64,000 bases of DNA, from NCBI RefSeq assembly GCF_052045245.1, contig NZ_JBQEON010000010.1, positions 1-64,000 of the forward strand, given 5' to 3'. A program made the translations under genes and the position numbers. Below, in pieces: positions 36,102 through 44,458 of this stretch (position 1 is its first letter; each line of letters opens with the position of its first letter). The notes under the pieces were generated by a model. That model did not search any database. It saw only the letters and a list, made by a program, of their open reading frames with translations, and was not told the origin of the DNA. This DNA is from Burkholderia sp052045245 (GTDB lineage: Bacteria; Pseudomonadota; Gammaproteobacteria; Burkholderiales; Burkholderiaceae).

Positions 36102-36629
36102 ATGGCGGACGCAGATCTCGAACGCAAGTCGTGGGACCAGCCGGAAGACGCAAGCTTCGGCGACTGGATGGAAGGGCGGGTCGCGCGCTACGAAACGCGG
36201 CGCTACGACTGGGACGCGCTGAAGTTCCAGGCCGACTACGACCCGAAGTACCGCCGTGCGCAGATGCGCTACGTCGGCACGGGCGGCACGGGCGTCGCGA
36301 AGGACGTCAACACGGTGCCGGCCGGCAACTTCACGTTCTCGACGATGGTGATCCCGGCCGGCAACATCGGCCCGAGCCACATCCACATCGACGTCGAGGA
36401 AATCTTCTTCGTGCTGCGCGGCAAGATGAAGGTGATCTGCGAGCGCGACGGCGAGACCTGGGAAGCGATCCTTGGCGAGCGCGACCTGATCTCGGTGCCG
36501 CCGGGCGTGTATCGCACGGAAATCAACATCGGCGAGGAAGATGCGCTGATGTGCGTGATGCTCGGTTCGTCGAAGCCGATCACGCCGACGTACCCGCCGG
36601 ATTCGCCGCTCGCGAAGATCAAGCGCTGA
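36102..36629 (+). CDS. Cupin-domain protein
   Basis: A 175-residue single-domain cupin. The first metal motif is PSHIHIDVEEIFFVLRG (His93, His95, Glu99 or Glu100) and the second is PPGVYRTEI, where the usual His is replaced by Tyr or Arg. It could be a metal-dependent isomerase, decarboxylase or dioxygenase, or a substrate-binding protein. The start follows AAGGAGAGG. Part of the operon (34 bp after the SDR, 18 bp before the hydrolase). Confidence 0.8.
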   Translation: MADADLERKSWDQPEDASFGDWMEGRVARYETRRYDWDALKFQADYDPKYRRAQMRYVGTGGTGVAKDVNTVPAGNFTFSTMVIPAGNIGPSHIHIDVEEIFFVLRGKMKVICERDGETWEAILGERDLISVPPGVYRTEINIGEEDALMCVMLGSSKPITPTYPPDSPLAKIKR

Positions 36630-36647
36630 GACGGGGCGGAGCACGCA

Positions 36648-37559
36648 ATGAGTGTCATCGACAAACGTGAACGCGACCGCACCGCGGCGTTCGCCGCGCT
36701 GCTCGGGCAGTATCCCGAACAGCGCTGCGCGGCCGGCGCGGCGGGCACGATCGGCTACCGTGAGGCTGGCGCAGGCGAGGCCGGCGCGCGGCATGCGGGC
36801 CGCGCGTTGCCCGTCGTGCTGCTGCACGGAATCGGCTCGGGCGCCGCATCGTGGGTGTGCCAGCTCGACACGCTCGGCGCATCGCGGCGCGTGCTCGCGT
36901 GGGATGCGCCCGGCTACGGCGTGTCGACGCCCGTGCACGGCGCGTCGCCGGCGGCCGCCGATTACGCGGCGTCGCTGAACGCGTGGCTCGAGGCACTCGG
37001 CATCGAACGCTGCGTGCTGGTCGGGCATTCGCTCGGCGCGATCATCGCGGGCGGCTTGTCCCGCGTGATGCCCGCGCGCATCGCCGGCCTGCTGCTGATT
37101 TCGCCCGCGGGCGGCTACGGCAGCGCGCCCGCCGAAACGCGCGACACGCGCCGCGATGCGCGCCTCGCGATGCTCGAGGAACTCGGCCCGGCCGGGCTCG
37201 CCGAGCAGCGCAGCGGCAACATGCTGTCCGGTTTCGCGAGCGAGGATGCGCGTGCATGGGTGCGCTGGAACATGGCGCGCATCGTGCCGGCCGGCTATGC
37301 GCAGGCCACGCATCTGCTCGCGAATGCCGATCTCGCGTCCGATCTGGCCGGCTTTCGCGGCCGCGCGGCGGTGGCGGTCGGCGCGAACGACGCGATCACG
37401 CCGCCTGCTGCATGCGAGCGAATCGCCGCGGCCGTGCATGTCGGGCTGCAGGTGATTCCGCAGGCCGGTCATGCGGGTTACGTGGAACAGCCGGCGGTTT
37501 ACTCGTCGCTGATCGACGGCTTCTGCCGTCAATGCGATCGTCAACGGGGGCTGGAATGA
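36648..37559 (+). CDS. Alpha/beta-fold hydrolase (C-C bond hydrolase-like)
   Basis: A 303-residue hydrolase with the oxyanion-hole HG motif (LLHGIGSGAASW, His60), nucleophile Ser128 in GHSLG, and a late catalytic His in AGHAGYVEQP. In oxygenase operons with an extradiol dioxygenase, such enzymes typically cleave meta-cleavage products (MhpC/BphD type); it could also be an esterase. An N-terminal extension of about 50 residues precedes the core. It is followed by a GC-rich palindromic repeat and a second iclR gene. Confidence 0.85.
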   Translation: MSVIDKRERDRTAAFAALLGQYPEQRCAAGAAGTIGYREAGAGEAGARHAGRALPVVLLHGIGSGAASWVCQLDTLGASRRVLAWDAPGYGVSTPVHGASPAAADYAASLNAWLEALGIERCVLVGHSLGAIIAGGLSRVMPARIAGLLLISPAGGYGSAPAETRDTRRDARLAMLEELGPAGLAEQRSGNMLSGFASEDARAWVRWNMARIVPAGYAQATHLLANADLASDLAGFRGRAAVAVGANDAITPPAACERIAAAVHVGLQVIPQAGHAGYVEQPAVYSSLIDGFCRQCDRQRGLE

Positions 37560-37561
37560 AC

Positions 37562-37650
37562 GACCCCCACGCTCACTATCGTTCGCTTGGGGGGGCGCAG
37601 CCCCCCCATTCCCGGCATGCATGCCATCGCGCCCTTGGGGCGGCCCGGCG
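37562..37650. repeat. GC-rich palindromic intergenic repeat, copy 1
   Basis: Starts with GACCCCCACG, contains a hairpin of a G7 run against a C7 run (about 37589-37607), and ends with CTTGGGGCGGCCCGGCG. The same beginning and end recur in the intergenic gap on the other side of the iclR gene (38518-38584). It resembles REP-like elements often found between Burkholderia genes. Confidence 0.7.
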
Positions 37651-37659
37651 GGAGGCATC

Positions 37660-38517
37660 ATGAGCGAACCGTTGCAACAACAGGACGCGGAAAACGCGAA
37701 GTCCGACGCCAACTACGTGGTGCCGGGCCTCGAACGCGGTCTGCGCATCCTCGCCGAATTCTCGCCGCGCGAGCCGGTGCTCGGCGCGCCGGAACTGTCG
37801 AAGCGCCTCGGCATTCCACGCACGACGGTGTTCCGTCTGCTGCAGACGCTCGAATCGCTCGGCTTCCTCGAGCGCGCGGACAAGGATCGCAACTACAAGC
37901 TCGGCATCGCCGTGCTGCGGCTCGGCTTCGAATACCTGAGCTCGCTCGAGCTGACCGATCTCGGCCTGCCGGTGATCGAAAGCCTGCGCGACGCGACCGG
38001 CTTCACGACGCACATCGTGATCCGCGACGGCCGCGACGTGGTGTTCGTCGCGAAGGCGCAGAGCCAGTCGCCGGTGTTCAGCTCGATTCGCGTGAACGTC
38101 GGCACGCGGTTGCCCGCGCATGCGACGACCCACGGCCACGTGCTGATGGGCGACCTGTCGCTGAAGGAGCTGCGCACGCTGTATCCGGAAGGCACGCTGA
38201 ACCGGATGACGAGCGCGACGCCGGAAACGGTCGACGCGCTGTACGAAGTGATCCGCGAGGATGCATTGCGCGGCTACGGCGTCAGCAATTCGTCGTTCGA
38301 GCGCGGGATTTCGGTGGTCACGGCACCGGTGCGCAACGACACGCAAAGGATCGTCGCGTGCATCACGGTGACGGTGCCGCGGCCGGAGATCGACGCGGCG
38401 CTGATCGCCGACGGCCTGATCGACAAGGTGCAGCGCGCGGCGGCGGAATTGTCGCGGCGGCTCAATTACCGCTCGGATGACGAGCACACGTTTCTGAAGG
38501 CTTTAGGATTGAAATGA
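37660..38517 (+). CDS. IclR-family transcriptional regulator (second copy, inside the operon)
   Basis: A 285-residue IclR protein: winged HTH (VPGLERGLRILAEFS ... LSKRLGIPRTTVFRLLQTLESLGFLER) and GAF-like effector domain. It is very similar over its whole length to the regulator at 30961 but lacks the long Ala/Pro tail. It lies in the middle of a catabolic operon in the same direction, flanked on both sides by copies of one palindromic repeat, suggesting it was inserted as a cassette or by duplication. Start at 37660. Confidence 0.9.
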   Translation: MSEPLQQQDAENAKSDANYVVPGLERGLRILAEFSPREPVLGAPELSKRLGIPRTTVFRLLQTLESLGFLERADKDRNYKLGIAVLRLGFEYLSSLELTDLGLPVIESLRDATGFTTHIVIRDGRDVVFVAKAQSQSPVFSSIRVNVGTRLPAHATTHGHVLMGDLSLKELRTLYPEGTLNRMTSATPETVDALYEVIREDALRGYGVSNSSFERGISVVTAPVRNDTQRIVACITVTVPRPEIDAALIADGLIDKVQRAAAELSRRLNYRSDDEHTFLKALGLK

Positions 38518-38584
38518 GACCCCCACGTTCGCTTTGCTCACTGCCCCCCGAGGGGGCTGTCGGCCCTCTTGGGGCGGCCCGGCG
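38518..38584. repeat. GC-rich palindromic intergenic repeat, copy 2
   Basis: Begins GACCCCCACG, contains CCCCCC-GA-GGGGG and ends CTTGGGGCGGCCCGGCG, matching the ends of copy 1 at 37562-37650. Could form a stable mRNA hairpin between iclR and the following SDR gene and so affect decay or polarity. Confidence 0.7.
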
Positions 38585-38596
38585 AGGACCGACGAC

Positions 38597-39394
38597 ATGA
38601 TTGAGATCGATCTGACCGGGCAGGTGGCGGTGGTGACGGGCGGTTCGTCCGGCATTGGCCTCGCGACTGCCGAACGGTTCCTGCAGGCCGGCGCGTCGGT
38701 CGCGATTTGCGGCCGCGACGGCGAACGCCTCGCACGCGCGCAAGCGCTGCTCGGCGAAAAGTATCCGGGCGCACCGCTGCTCGCCGTGCGCTGCAACGTG
38801 CTCGACGAAGCCGACGTGGCCGCATTCGCGCAGGCCGTGTCCGACCGCTTCGGCCGCGCCGACATGCTCGTCAACAACGCAGGCCAGGGCCGCGTGTCGA
38901 CCTTCGCCGACACGACCGACGATGCATGGCGCGAGGAACTCGAACTGAAGTACTTCAGCATCATCCGCCCGACCCGCGCGTTCCTGCCGCTGCTGCGCGA
39001 CGCGCGGGCGCCGACGATCACCTGCGTGAACTCGCTGCTCGCGCTGCAGCCGGAGCCGCACATGGTCGCGACGTCGTCGGCGCGCGCGGGCGTGCTGAGC
39101 CTCGTGAAGTCGCTCGCGGCCGAACTGGCGCCGCAGCGCATCCGCGTGAACTCGATCTTGATCGGCATCGTCGAGTCGGGCCAGTGGCGCCGCCGCTACG
39201 AAGCGCAGGCGCAGCCCGGCGAAAGCTGGGAGGACTGGACGGGCGCGCTCGCCCGCAAGAAGAACATTCCGCTGAACCGCTTCGGCAAGCCCGATGAGGC
39301 CGCCTGGGCACTTTTTTATCTCGCAACGCATCTGTCGTCCTACACGACGGGCAGCCATATCGACGTTTCTGGAGGTTTTGCACGCCATGTCTAA
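38597..39394 (+). CDS. SDR-fold protein lacking the catalytic Tyr/Lys
   Basis: A 265-residue Rossmann protein with a good cofactor motif TGGSSGIG (14-21) and NNAGQG. Where classical SDRs have Tyr-x3-Lys, it reads TSSAR (Thr159 and Arg163), in HMVATSSARAGVLSLVKSLA. Either it uses another mechanism or has a non-redox or structural role. The C-terminus is intact (TGSHIDVSGGFARHV). It overlaps the TPP enzyme gene by 8 bp. Confidence 0.82.
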   Translation: MIEIDLTGQVAVVTGGSSGIGLATAERFLQAGASVAICGRDGERLARAQALLGEKYPGAPLLAVRCNVLDEADVAAFAQAVSDRFGRADMLVNNAGQGRVSTFADTTDDAWREELELKYFSIIRPTRAFLPLLRDARAPTITCVNSLLALQPEPHMVATSSARAGVLSLVKSLAAELAPQRIRVNSILIGIVESGQWRRRYEAQAQPGESWEDWTGALARKKNIPLNRFGKPDEAAWALFYLATHLSSYTTGSHIDVSGGFARHV

Positions 39395-41057
39395 AAAAAC
39401 CACGGTTGGCGAGCTGATTGCCGCCTTTCTCGAGCAGTGCGACGTCAAAACCGCATTCGGTGTCATCTCGATCCACAACATGCCGATCCTCGACGCGATC
39501 AACTCGCGCGGCAACATCCGGTACGTCGGCGCGCGCGGTGAAGCGGGTGCGCTGAACATGGCCGATGGCCTGGCCCGCGTGTCGGGCGGCCTCGGCGTCG
39601 CCTTCACGAGCACGGGCACGGCGGCGGGCAACGCGGCCGGCGCGATGGTCGAGGCACTGACGGCCGGCACCGCGCTGCTGCACATCACCGGGCAGATCGA
39701 GACGCCGTACCTCGACCAGGACCTCGCCTACATCCACGAAGCGCCGGACCAGCTCTCGATGCTCGATGCGATCTCGAAGGCCGCGTTCCGCGTGCGGACG
39801 GTCGAAACCGTGCTGCCGACGATCCGCGAAGCAGTGCGCATCGCGCAGACCGCGCCGACAGGCCCCGTGTCGGTCGAGATTCCGATCGACATCCAGGCAG
39901 CCGAAATCGAATGGCCGGAAGACCTCGCACCGGCGCACGTCGCGGTGCGCGAGCACGACGACGCGCGCGTCGCGATGCTGGCCGACGCGCTGGCCGCCAA
40001 GCGCCGCCCGCTGCTGTGGCTGGGCGGCGGCGCGCGCCATGCGCGGGCGGAAGTCGAACGCCTGGTGAAGCTCGGCTTCGGCGTCGTGACGAGCGTGCAG
40101 GGCCGCGGCGTGCTGCCGGAAGATCATCCGGCGACGCTCGGCGCATTCAACGTGCATGCGGCCGTCGAAGCGTTCTACAAGACCTGCGACGCGCTCGTCG
40201 TGGTCGGCTCGCGCCTGCGCGGCAACGAGACGCTGAAGTACAAGCTCGGGCTGCCGCAGCCGCTGTTCCGCGTCGACGCCGATGCGCTCGCCGACAATCG
40301 CGGCTATCGCAACGCGCTGTTCGTGCACGGCGATTCGAAGCGCGTGCTGGCGGCGCTGGCCGATCGCCTCGAGGGCCGCCTGTCCGTCGATCCGCGGTTC
40401 GCGGGCGATCTCGCGGCGGCGCGCGAGCAGGCCGTCGCCAGCGTGGCGGAAGGCCTCGGGCCGTACAAGACGCTGGTCGACACGCTGCAGGGCGCGGTGG
40501 GCCGCGACTACAACTGGGTGCGCGACGTGACGATCTCGAACAGCACGTGGGGCAACCGCCTGCTGAAGATCTTCGAGCCGCGCGCGGGCGTGCATGCGCT
40601 CGGCGGCGGCATCGGCCAGGGTATCCAGATGGGCATCGGCGCGGCGCTGGCCGGCTCCGCGGCGAAGACGGTCTGCCTCGTCGGCGACGGCGGCCTGATG
40701 GTCAACGTCGGCGAGCTCGTGACGGCCGTGCAGGAAAACGCGAACGTGATGATCGTGCTGATGAACGACCAGTGCTACGGCGTGATCCGCAACATCCAGG
40801 ACGCGCACTACGGCGGCCGCCGCTGCTTCGTGCAGCTGCACCAGCCCGATTTCGCGCAGTTCTGCGCGAGCTTCGGCCTCACGCATTACCGGATCTCGTC
40901 GCTCGACCAGGCCGAAGCGATCGTGCGCGAAGGGATCGCGAAGGAAGGCCCGGTGATGGTCGAGGTCGACATGCTGTCGGTCGGCTCGTTCGCATCGGCA
41001 TTCGCGGGCCCGCCGGTGAAGAAGGAAGAAACGCCGTCGGAGCGTCAATATGCTTGA
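39387..41057 (+). CDS. Thiamine-pyrophosphate-dependent enzyme (acetolactate synthase / benzoylformate decarboxylase family)
   Basis: A 556-residue enzyme with the three-domain ThDP fold: N-terminal PYR domain with Glu52 (GARGEAGALNMADG) that activates the cofactor, a central domain, and a C-terminal PP domain with the metal motif starting at Gly433-Asp434-Gly435 and ending in NDQ (about 460). Such enzymes decarboxylate 2-oxo acids or form C-C bonds. In this operon it may process a 2-oxo acid released by ring cleavage. Translationally coupled to both neighbours. Confidence 0.9.
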   Translation: MSKKTTVGELIAAFLEQCDVKTAFGVISIHNMPILDAINSRGNIRYVGARGEAGALNMADGLARVSGGLGVAFTSTGTAAGNAAGAMVEALTAGTALLHITGQIETPYLDQDLAYIHEAPDQLSMLDAISKAAFRVRTVETVLPTIREAVRIAQTAPTGPVSVEIPIDIQAAEIEWPEDLAPAHVAVREHDDARVAMLADALAAKRRPLLWLGGGARHARAEVERLVKLGFGVVTSVQGRGVLPEDHPATLGAFNVHAAVEAFYKTCDALVVVGSRLRGNETLKYKLGLPQPLFRVDADALADNRGYRNALFVHGDSKRVLAALADRLEGRLSVDPRFAGDLAAAREQAVASVAEGLGPYKTLVDTLQGAVGRDYNWVRDVTISNSTWGNRLLKIFEPRAGVHALGGGIGQGIQMGIGAALAGSAAKTVCLVGDGGLMVNVGELVTAVQENANVMIVLMNDQCYGVIRNIQDAHYGGRRCFVQLHQPDFAQFCASFGLTHYRISSLDQAEAIVREGIAKEGPVMVEVDMLSVGSFASAFAGPPVKKEETPSERQYA

Positions 41058-41889
41058 CGGACGCCACCCCGGCCACGGATACGGGCATGCGCCCGTCGAC
41101 GTCGCGATGATCGGCTTCGGCGCGATCGGTGCCGCCGTGTATCACGCGGTCGAGCACGATGCATCGTTGCGCGTCGCGCACGTGATCGTGCCCGAGCATC
41201 AGCGCGACGCGGTGCAGCGTGAGCTCGGCGGTGCGGTGGAGGTCGTGTCGTCGGTCGACGCGCTGGCCCATCGCCCCGAATTCGCGCTCGAATGCGCGGG
41301 TCACAGCGCGCTCGTCGATCACGTCGTGCCGCTGCTGAAGGCGGGCACCGATTGTGCGGTCGCATCGATCGGCGCGCTGTCCGATCTCGCGCTGCTCGAC
41401 GTGCTGTCGCAGGCCGCCGACGAAGGCGACGCGACGCTGACGCTGTTGTCCGGCGCGATCGGCGGGATCGACGCGCTGGCGTCGGCGAAGCAGGGCGGTC
41501 TGGACGAGGTGCTGTACGTCGGCCGCAAGCCGCCGCTCGGCTGGCTCGGCACGCCCGCCGAGGAACTGTGCGACCTGCGCGCGATGACCGAAGAGAAGGT
41601 GATCTTCGAAGGCACCGCACGCGACGCCGCACGGCTCTATCCGAAGAACGCGAACGTCGCGGCGACCGTCGCGCTCGCGGGCCTCGGGCTCGACGCGACG
41701 CGCGTGCGCCTGATCGCCGATCCGGCGGTCGCGCGCAACGTGCACCGCATTACCGCGCGCGGCGCATTCGGCGAGATGTCGCTCGAAATGAGCGGCAAGC
41801 CGTTGCCCGACAACCCGAAGACTTCCGCGTTGACCGCGTACAGCGCGATTCGCGCGCTGCGCAACCGCGCGGCCCGCTGCGTGATCTGA
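41050..41889 (+). CDS. Aspartate dehydrogenase-like protein (NadX family)
   Basis: A 279-residue protein with an N-terminal NAD(P) fold (IGFGAIG, Gly22, Gly24, Gly27) and a C-terminal AspDH domain with PKNANVAATVALAGLG (Asn200) and the putative catalytic His232 (NVHRITARGAFG). Family members convert L-aspartate to iminoaspartate/oxaloacetate with NAD(P). No nadA or nadC is linked, so an NAD-synthesis role is unlikely; a catabolic amino- or imino-acid step is more plausible. An extra N-terminus of about 15 residues (HPGHGYGHAP) is His/Gly-rich. Overlaps the TPP gene by 8 bp. Confidence 0.85.
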   Translation: MLDGRHPGHGYGHAPVDVAMIGFGAIGAAVYHAVEHDASLRVAHVIVPEHQRDAVQRELGGAVEVVSSVDALAHRPEFALECAGHSALVDHVVPLLKAGTDCAVASIGALSDLALLDVLSQAADEGDATLTLLSGAIGGIDALASAKQGGLDEVLYVGRKPPLGWLGTPAEELCDLRAMTEEKVIFEGTARDAARLYPKNANVAATVALAGLGLDATRVRLIADPAVARNVHRITARGAFGEMSLEMSGKPLPDNPKTSALTAYSAIRALRNRAARCVI

Positions 41890-41986
41890 GCGGGCCACCC
41901 GGCCGACGCGGCCTTCGGGCCATTGAACGGCCGCCTGCGCCACCGCGCGGGCGGCTGCGCAGAGACAGATTTGTGGGACTTGTGAC

Positions 41987-43477
41987 ATGACTCCATTCGA
42001 TACGAGCCTCGTACCCAACGGCGACATCCTGATCGGCGGCGAGTGGCGGCGTGGCCGCGGCGCGCCTTACGCGAGCATCTATCCGGCCGACCAGTCGGTG
42101 AACATGGAAGTCTCGACGGCGAACGCGCAAGACGCGGCCGACGCCGTCGTGGCCGCCGACGCCGCATGGCGTCGCGCCGACTGGGCTGGCCTGAAGCCGC
42201 ATCAGCGCGCGCTGGTGCTGTACCGGATCGCCGACCTGATCATGCAGCGTCACGAGGCGCTCGCGAACCTGCAGCGCCGCGACAACGGCAAGCCGATCGC
42301 CGAGACGCGCGTGCTGGTGGCGAGCGCGGCGAACACGTTCCGCTATTTCGCGGCCTGCCTGGAAACGCTCGACGAAGAACTGACGCCGTCGCGCGGCGAT
42401 TACCTGACGATGAGCGTGCATGAGCCGATCGGCGTGATCGCGGCGATCACGCCGTGGAACTCGCCGATCGCATCCGACGCGCAGAAGCTGGCCCCGGCGC
42501 TCGCCGGCGGCAACGCGGTGGTGCTGAAGCCGGCCGAGGTCACGCCGCTCGTGTCGCTCGCGCTGGCCCGGATCTGCGAGGAAGCCGGCGTGCCGAAGGG
42601 CGTGCTGAGCGTGCTGCCGGGCAAGGGCTCGGTGATCGGCGACGTGCTGGTGCGTCACCCGCTCGTGAAGAAGGTGTCGTTTACCGGCGGGACCGAAGTG
42701 GGCCGCGGCATCGCGCGCATCGCGGCGGAAAAGCTGATGCCGGTGTCGCTGGAGCTGGGCGGCAAGTCGCCGACGATCGTGTTCGACGATGCGGATCTCG
42801 ATCACGCGGTCAACGGTGTGCTGTACGGCATCTTCAGCTCGTCGGGCGAGGCGTGCATCGCGGGTTCGCGCCTGTTCGTGCAGCGCGCCGTGTACGACGA
42901 ATTCATGCAACGGCTGGTGGCCGGTGCGCGCAGGCTGCGCGTGGGCGACCCGACGCGTCCCGATACGCAGATGGGCCCGCTGATCACCGCGAAGCATCGC
43001 GAATCGGTGGAACGCTACGTCGCGCTCGGGCTGGAGGAAGGCGGCCGCCTGCTGTGCGGCGGCGAGCGGCCGTCGGGAGACGGGCGCGAGGACGGCTTCT
43101 TCTATCAGCCGACGATTCTCGAGGGCTTGCCGAACAGCGCACGCATCTGCCAGGAAGAAATCTTCGGGCCGGTGCTCGTCGCGATGCCGTTCGACGACGA
43201 AGCGTCGCTGATCGCGCAGGCGAACGACAGCGTGTTCGGCCTCGCCGCCGGCATCTGGACGCGCGACTACAAGCGCGCATGGCGCACTGCACGCGCGCTC
43301 GAGACGGGCACGGTCTGGATCAACACGTACAAGCTGTTCTCGATCTCCACGCCGTTCTCCGGCTGGAAGGAGAGCGGGATGGGGCGCGAGAAGGGGCGTC
43401 TCGGCATCCGCGAGTACATGCAGCAGAAGAGCCTCTACTGGGGCTTGAACGACGCGCCGCTGCCGTGGGCGAACTGA
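41987..43477 (+). CDS. NAD(P)-dependent aldehyde dehydrogenase
   Basis: A 496-residue ALDH superfamily enzyme with all key residues: the general base Glu256 (LELGGKSP), nucleophile Cys290 (GEACIAGSR), cofactor motif FTGGTEVGR and the conserved PWNSP. It oxidises an aldehyde intermediate to an acid. It follows the AspDH-like gene after 97 bp and precedes the VOC dioxygenase by 18 bp. The closest described groups are semialdehyde or betaine-aldehyde-like ALDHs; the substrate is unknown. Confidence 0.92.
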   Translation: MTPFDTSLVPNGDILIGGEWRRGRGAPYASIYPADQSVNMEVSTANAQDAADAVVAADAAWRRADWAGLKPHQRALVLYRIADLIMQRHEALANLQRRDNGKPIAETRVLVASAANTFRYFAACLETLDEELTPSRGDYLTMSVHEPIGVIAAITPWNSPIASDAQKLAPALAGGNAVVLKPAEVTPLVSLALARICEEAGVPKGVLSVLPGKGSVIGDVLVRHPLVKKVSFTGGTEVGRGIARIAAEKLMPVSLELGGKSPTIVFDDADLDHAVNGVLYGIFSSSGEACIAGSRLFVQRAVYDEFMQRLVAGARRLRVGDPTRPDTQMGPLITAKHRESVERYVALGLEEGGRLLCGGERPSGDGREDGFFYQPTILEGLPNSARICQEEIFGPVLVAMPFDDEASLIAQANDSVFGLAAGIWTRDYKRAWRTARALETGTVWINTYKLFSISTPFSGWKESGMGREKGRLGIREYMQQKSLYWGLNDAPLPWAN

Positions 43478-43495
43478 GCGAAGGGGAATGACGCA

Positions 43496-44458
43496 ATGAC
43501 CATCTTGGGTATCGAGCAGATCACGTACGGTGTCGACGACCTCGCGACGTGCCGGCGCTTTTTCGCCGACTGGGGCTTGAAGGAAGTCGCGCACGACGAC
43601 ACGCGCGCACGTTTCGAAACGCTGAACGGCTGCACTGTGCTGATCGTGAAGGCCGACGATCCGTCGCTGCCGCCCGCGTTCGAAGCGGGCCCGACGCTGC
43701 GTGAAGTCACGTGGGGCGTCGCGACGCGCCAGGAAGTCGACGCGCTGCGCACGAAGCTGGCCGGCCAGCCCGGCTATTACGCGCAGGACGATGCGGTCGG
43801 CTGCATCGATCCGAACGGCATGGCGATCCGCATCGAAGTGACGCGCAAGCGCGAACTCGACATCACCGGCTCGCCGTCGAACGTGTGGGGCCAGACGGTG
43901 CGGGTCGACCAGCCGAGCCCGATCTATGCGCGCGCCGAGCCGGTCGAGGTCGGGCACGTCGTGTTCTTCACGAACTGCCTCGACGCGCAGGAAAAGTTCT
44001 ATCACGCGCTGCTCGGCTTCGAGACGTCGGACCGCTATCCGGGCCGCGGCGCATTCATGCGCTGCGCGCCGCACGGTGGCCATCACGATCTGTTCCTGCT
44101 CGCGCTGCCGAACGGCAAACGCGGCCTGAACCACGTCGCGTTCACCGTGCGCGACATCCACGAAGTGTTCGGCGGCGGCATGCACATCGACCGCTGCGGC
44201 TGGGAAACGCAGCTCGGCCCGGGGCGTCATCCGGTGTCGTCCGCGTACTTCTGGTACTTCCAGAACCCGGCCGGTGCGCTGATCGAGTATTACGCCGATG
44301 AAGACGTGCTGACGCCCGAATGGCAGCCGCGCGAATTCGAGCCGGGCCCGACCGTGTTCGCCGAATGGGCCGTCGACGGCGGCCTCGACGGCAACACGCG
44401 CCGCCAGAAGAACGCGAAGGCGCCGGAAGGCAAGTTCATGACGGAGCGGAAATCGTGA
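43496..44458 (+). CDS. Type I extradiol dioxygenase-like VOC protein
   Basis: A 320-residue two-domain VOC protein. The ligands of a 2-His-1-carboxylate iron site are in place: His154 (VGHVVFFTN), His213 (LNHVAFTV) and Glu264 (ALIEYYAD), with spacing close to BphC-type 2,3-dihydroxybiphenyl dioxygenases. This supports ring cleavage of a catechol-like intermediate produced by the Rieske oxygenase and SDR. Its TGA overlaps the GTG of the reductase gene. Confidence 0.87.
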   Translation: MTILGIEQITYGVDDLATCRRFFADWGLKEVAHDDTRARFETLNGCTVLIVKADDPSLPPAFEAGPTLREVTWGVATRQEVDALRTKLAGQPGYYAQDDAVGCIDPNGMAIRIEVTRKRELDITGSPSNVWGQTVRVDQPSPIYARAEPVEVGHVVFFTNCLDAQEKFYHALLGFETSDRYPGRGAFMRCAPHGGHHDLFLLALPNGKRGLNHVAFTVRDIHEVFGGGMHIDRCGWETQLGPGRHPVSSAYFWYFQNPAGALIEYYADEDVLTPEWQPREFEPGPTVFAEWAVDGGLDGNTRRQKNAKAPEGKFMTERKS

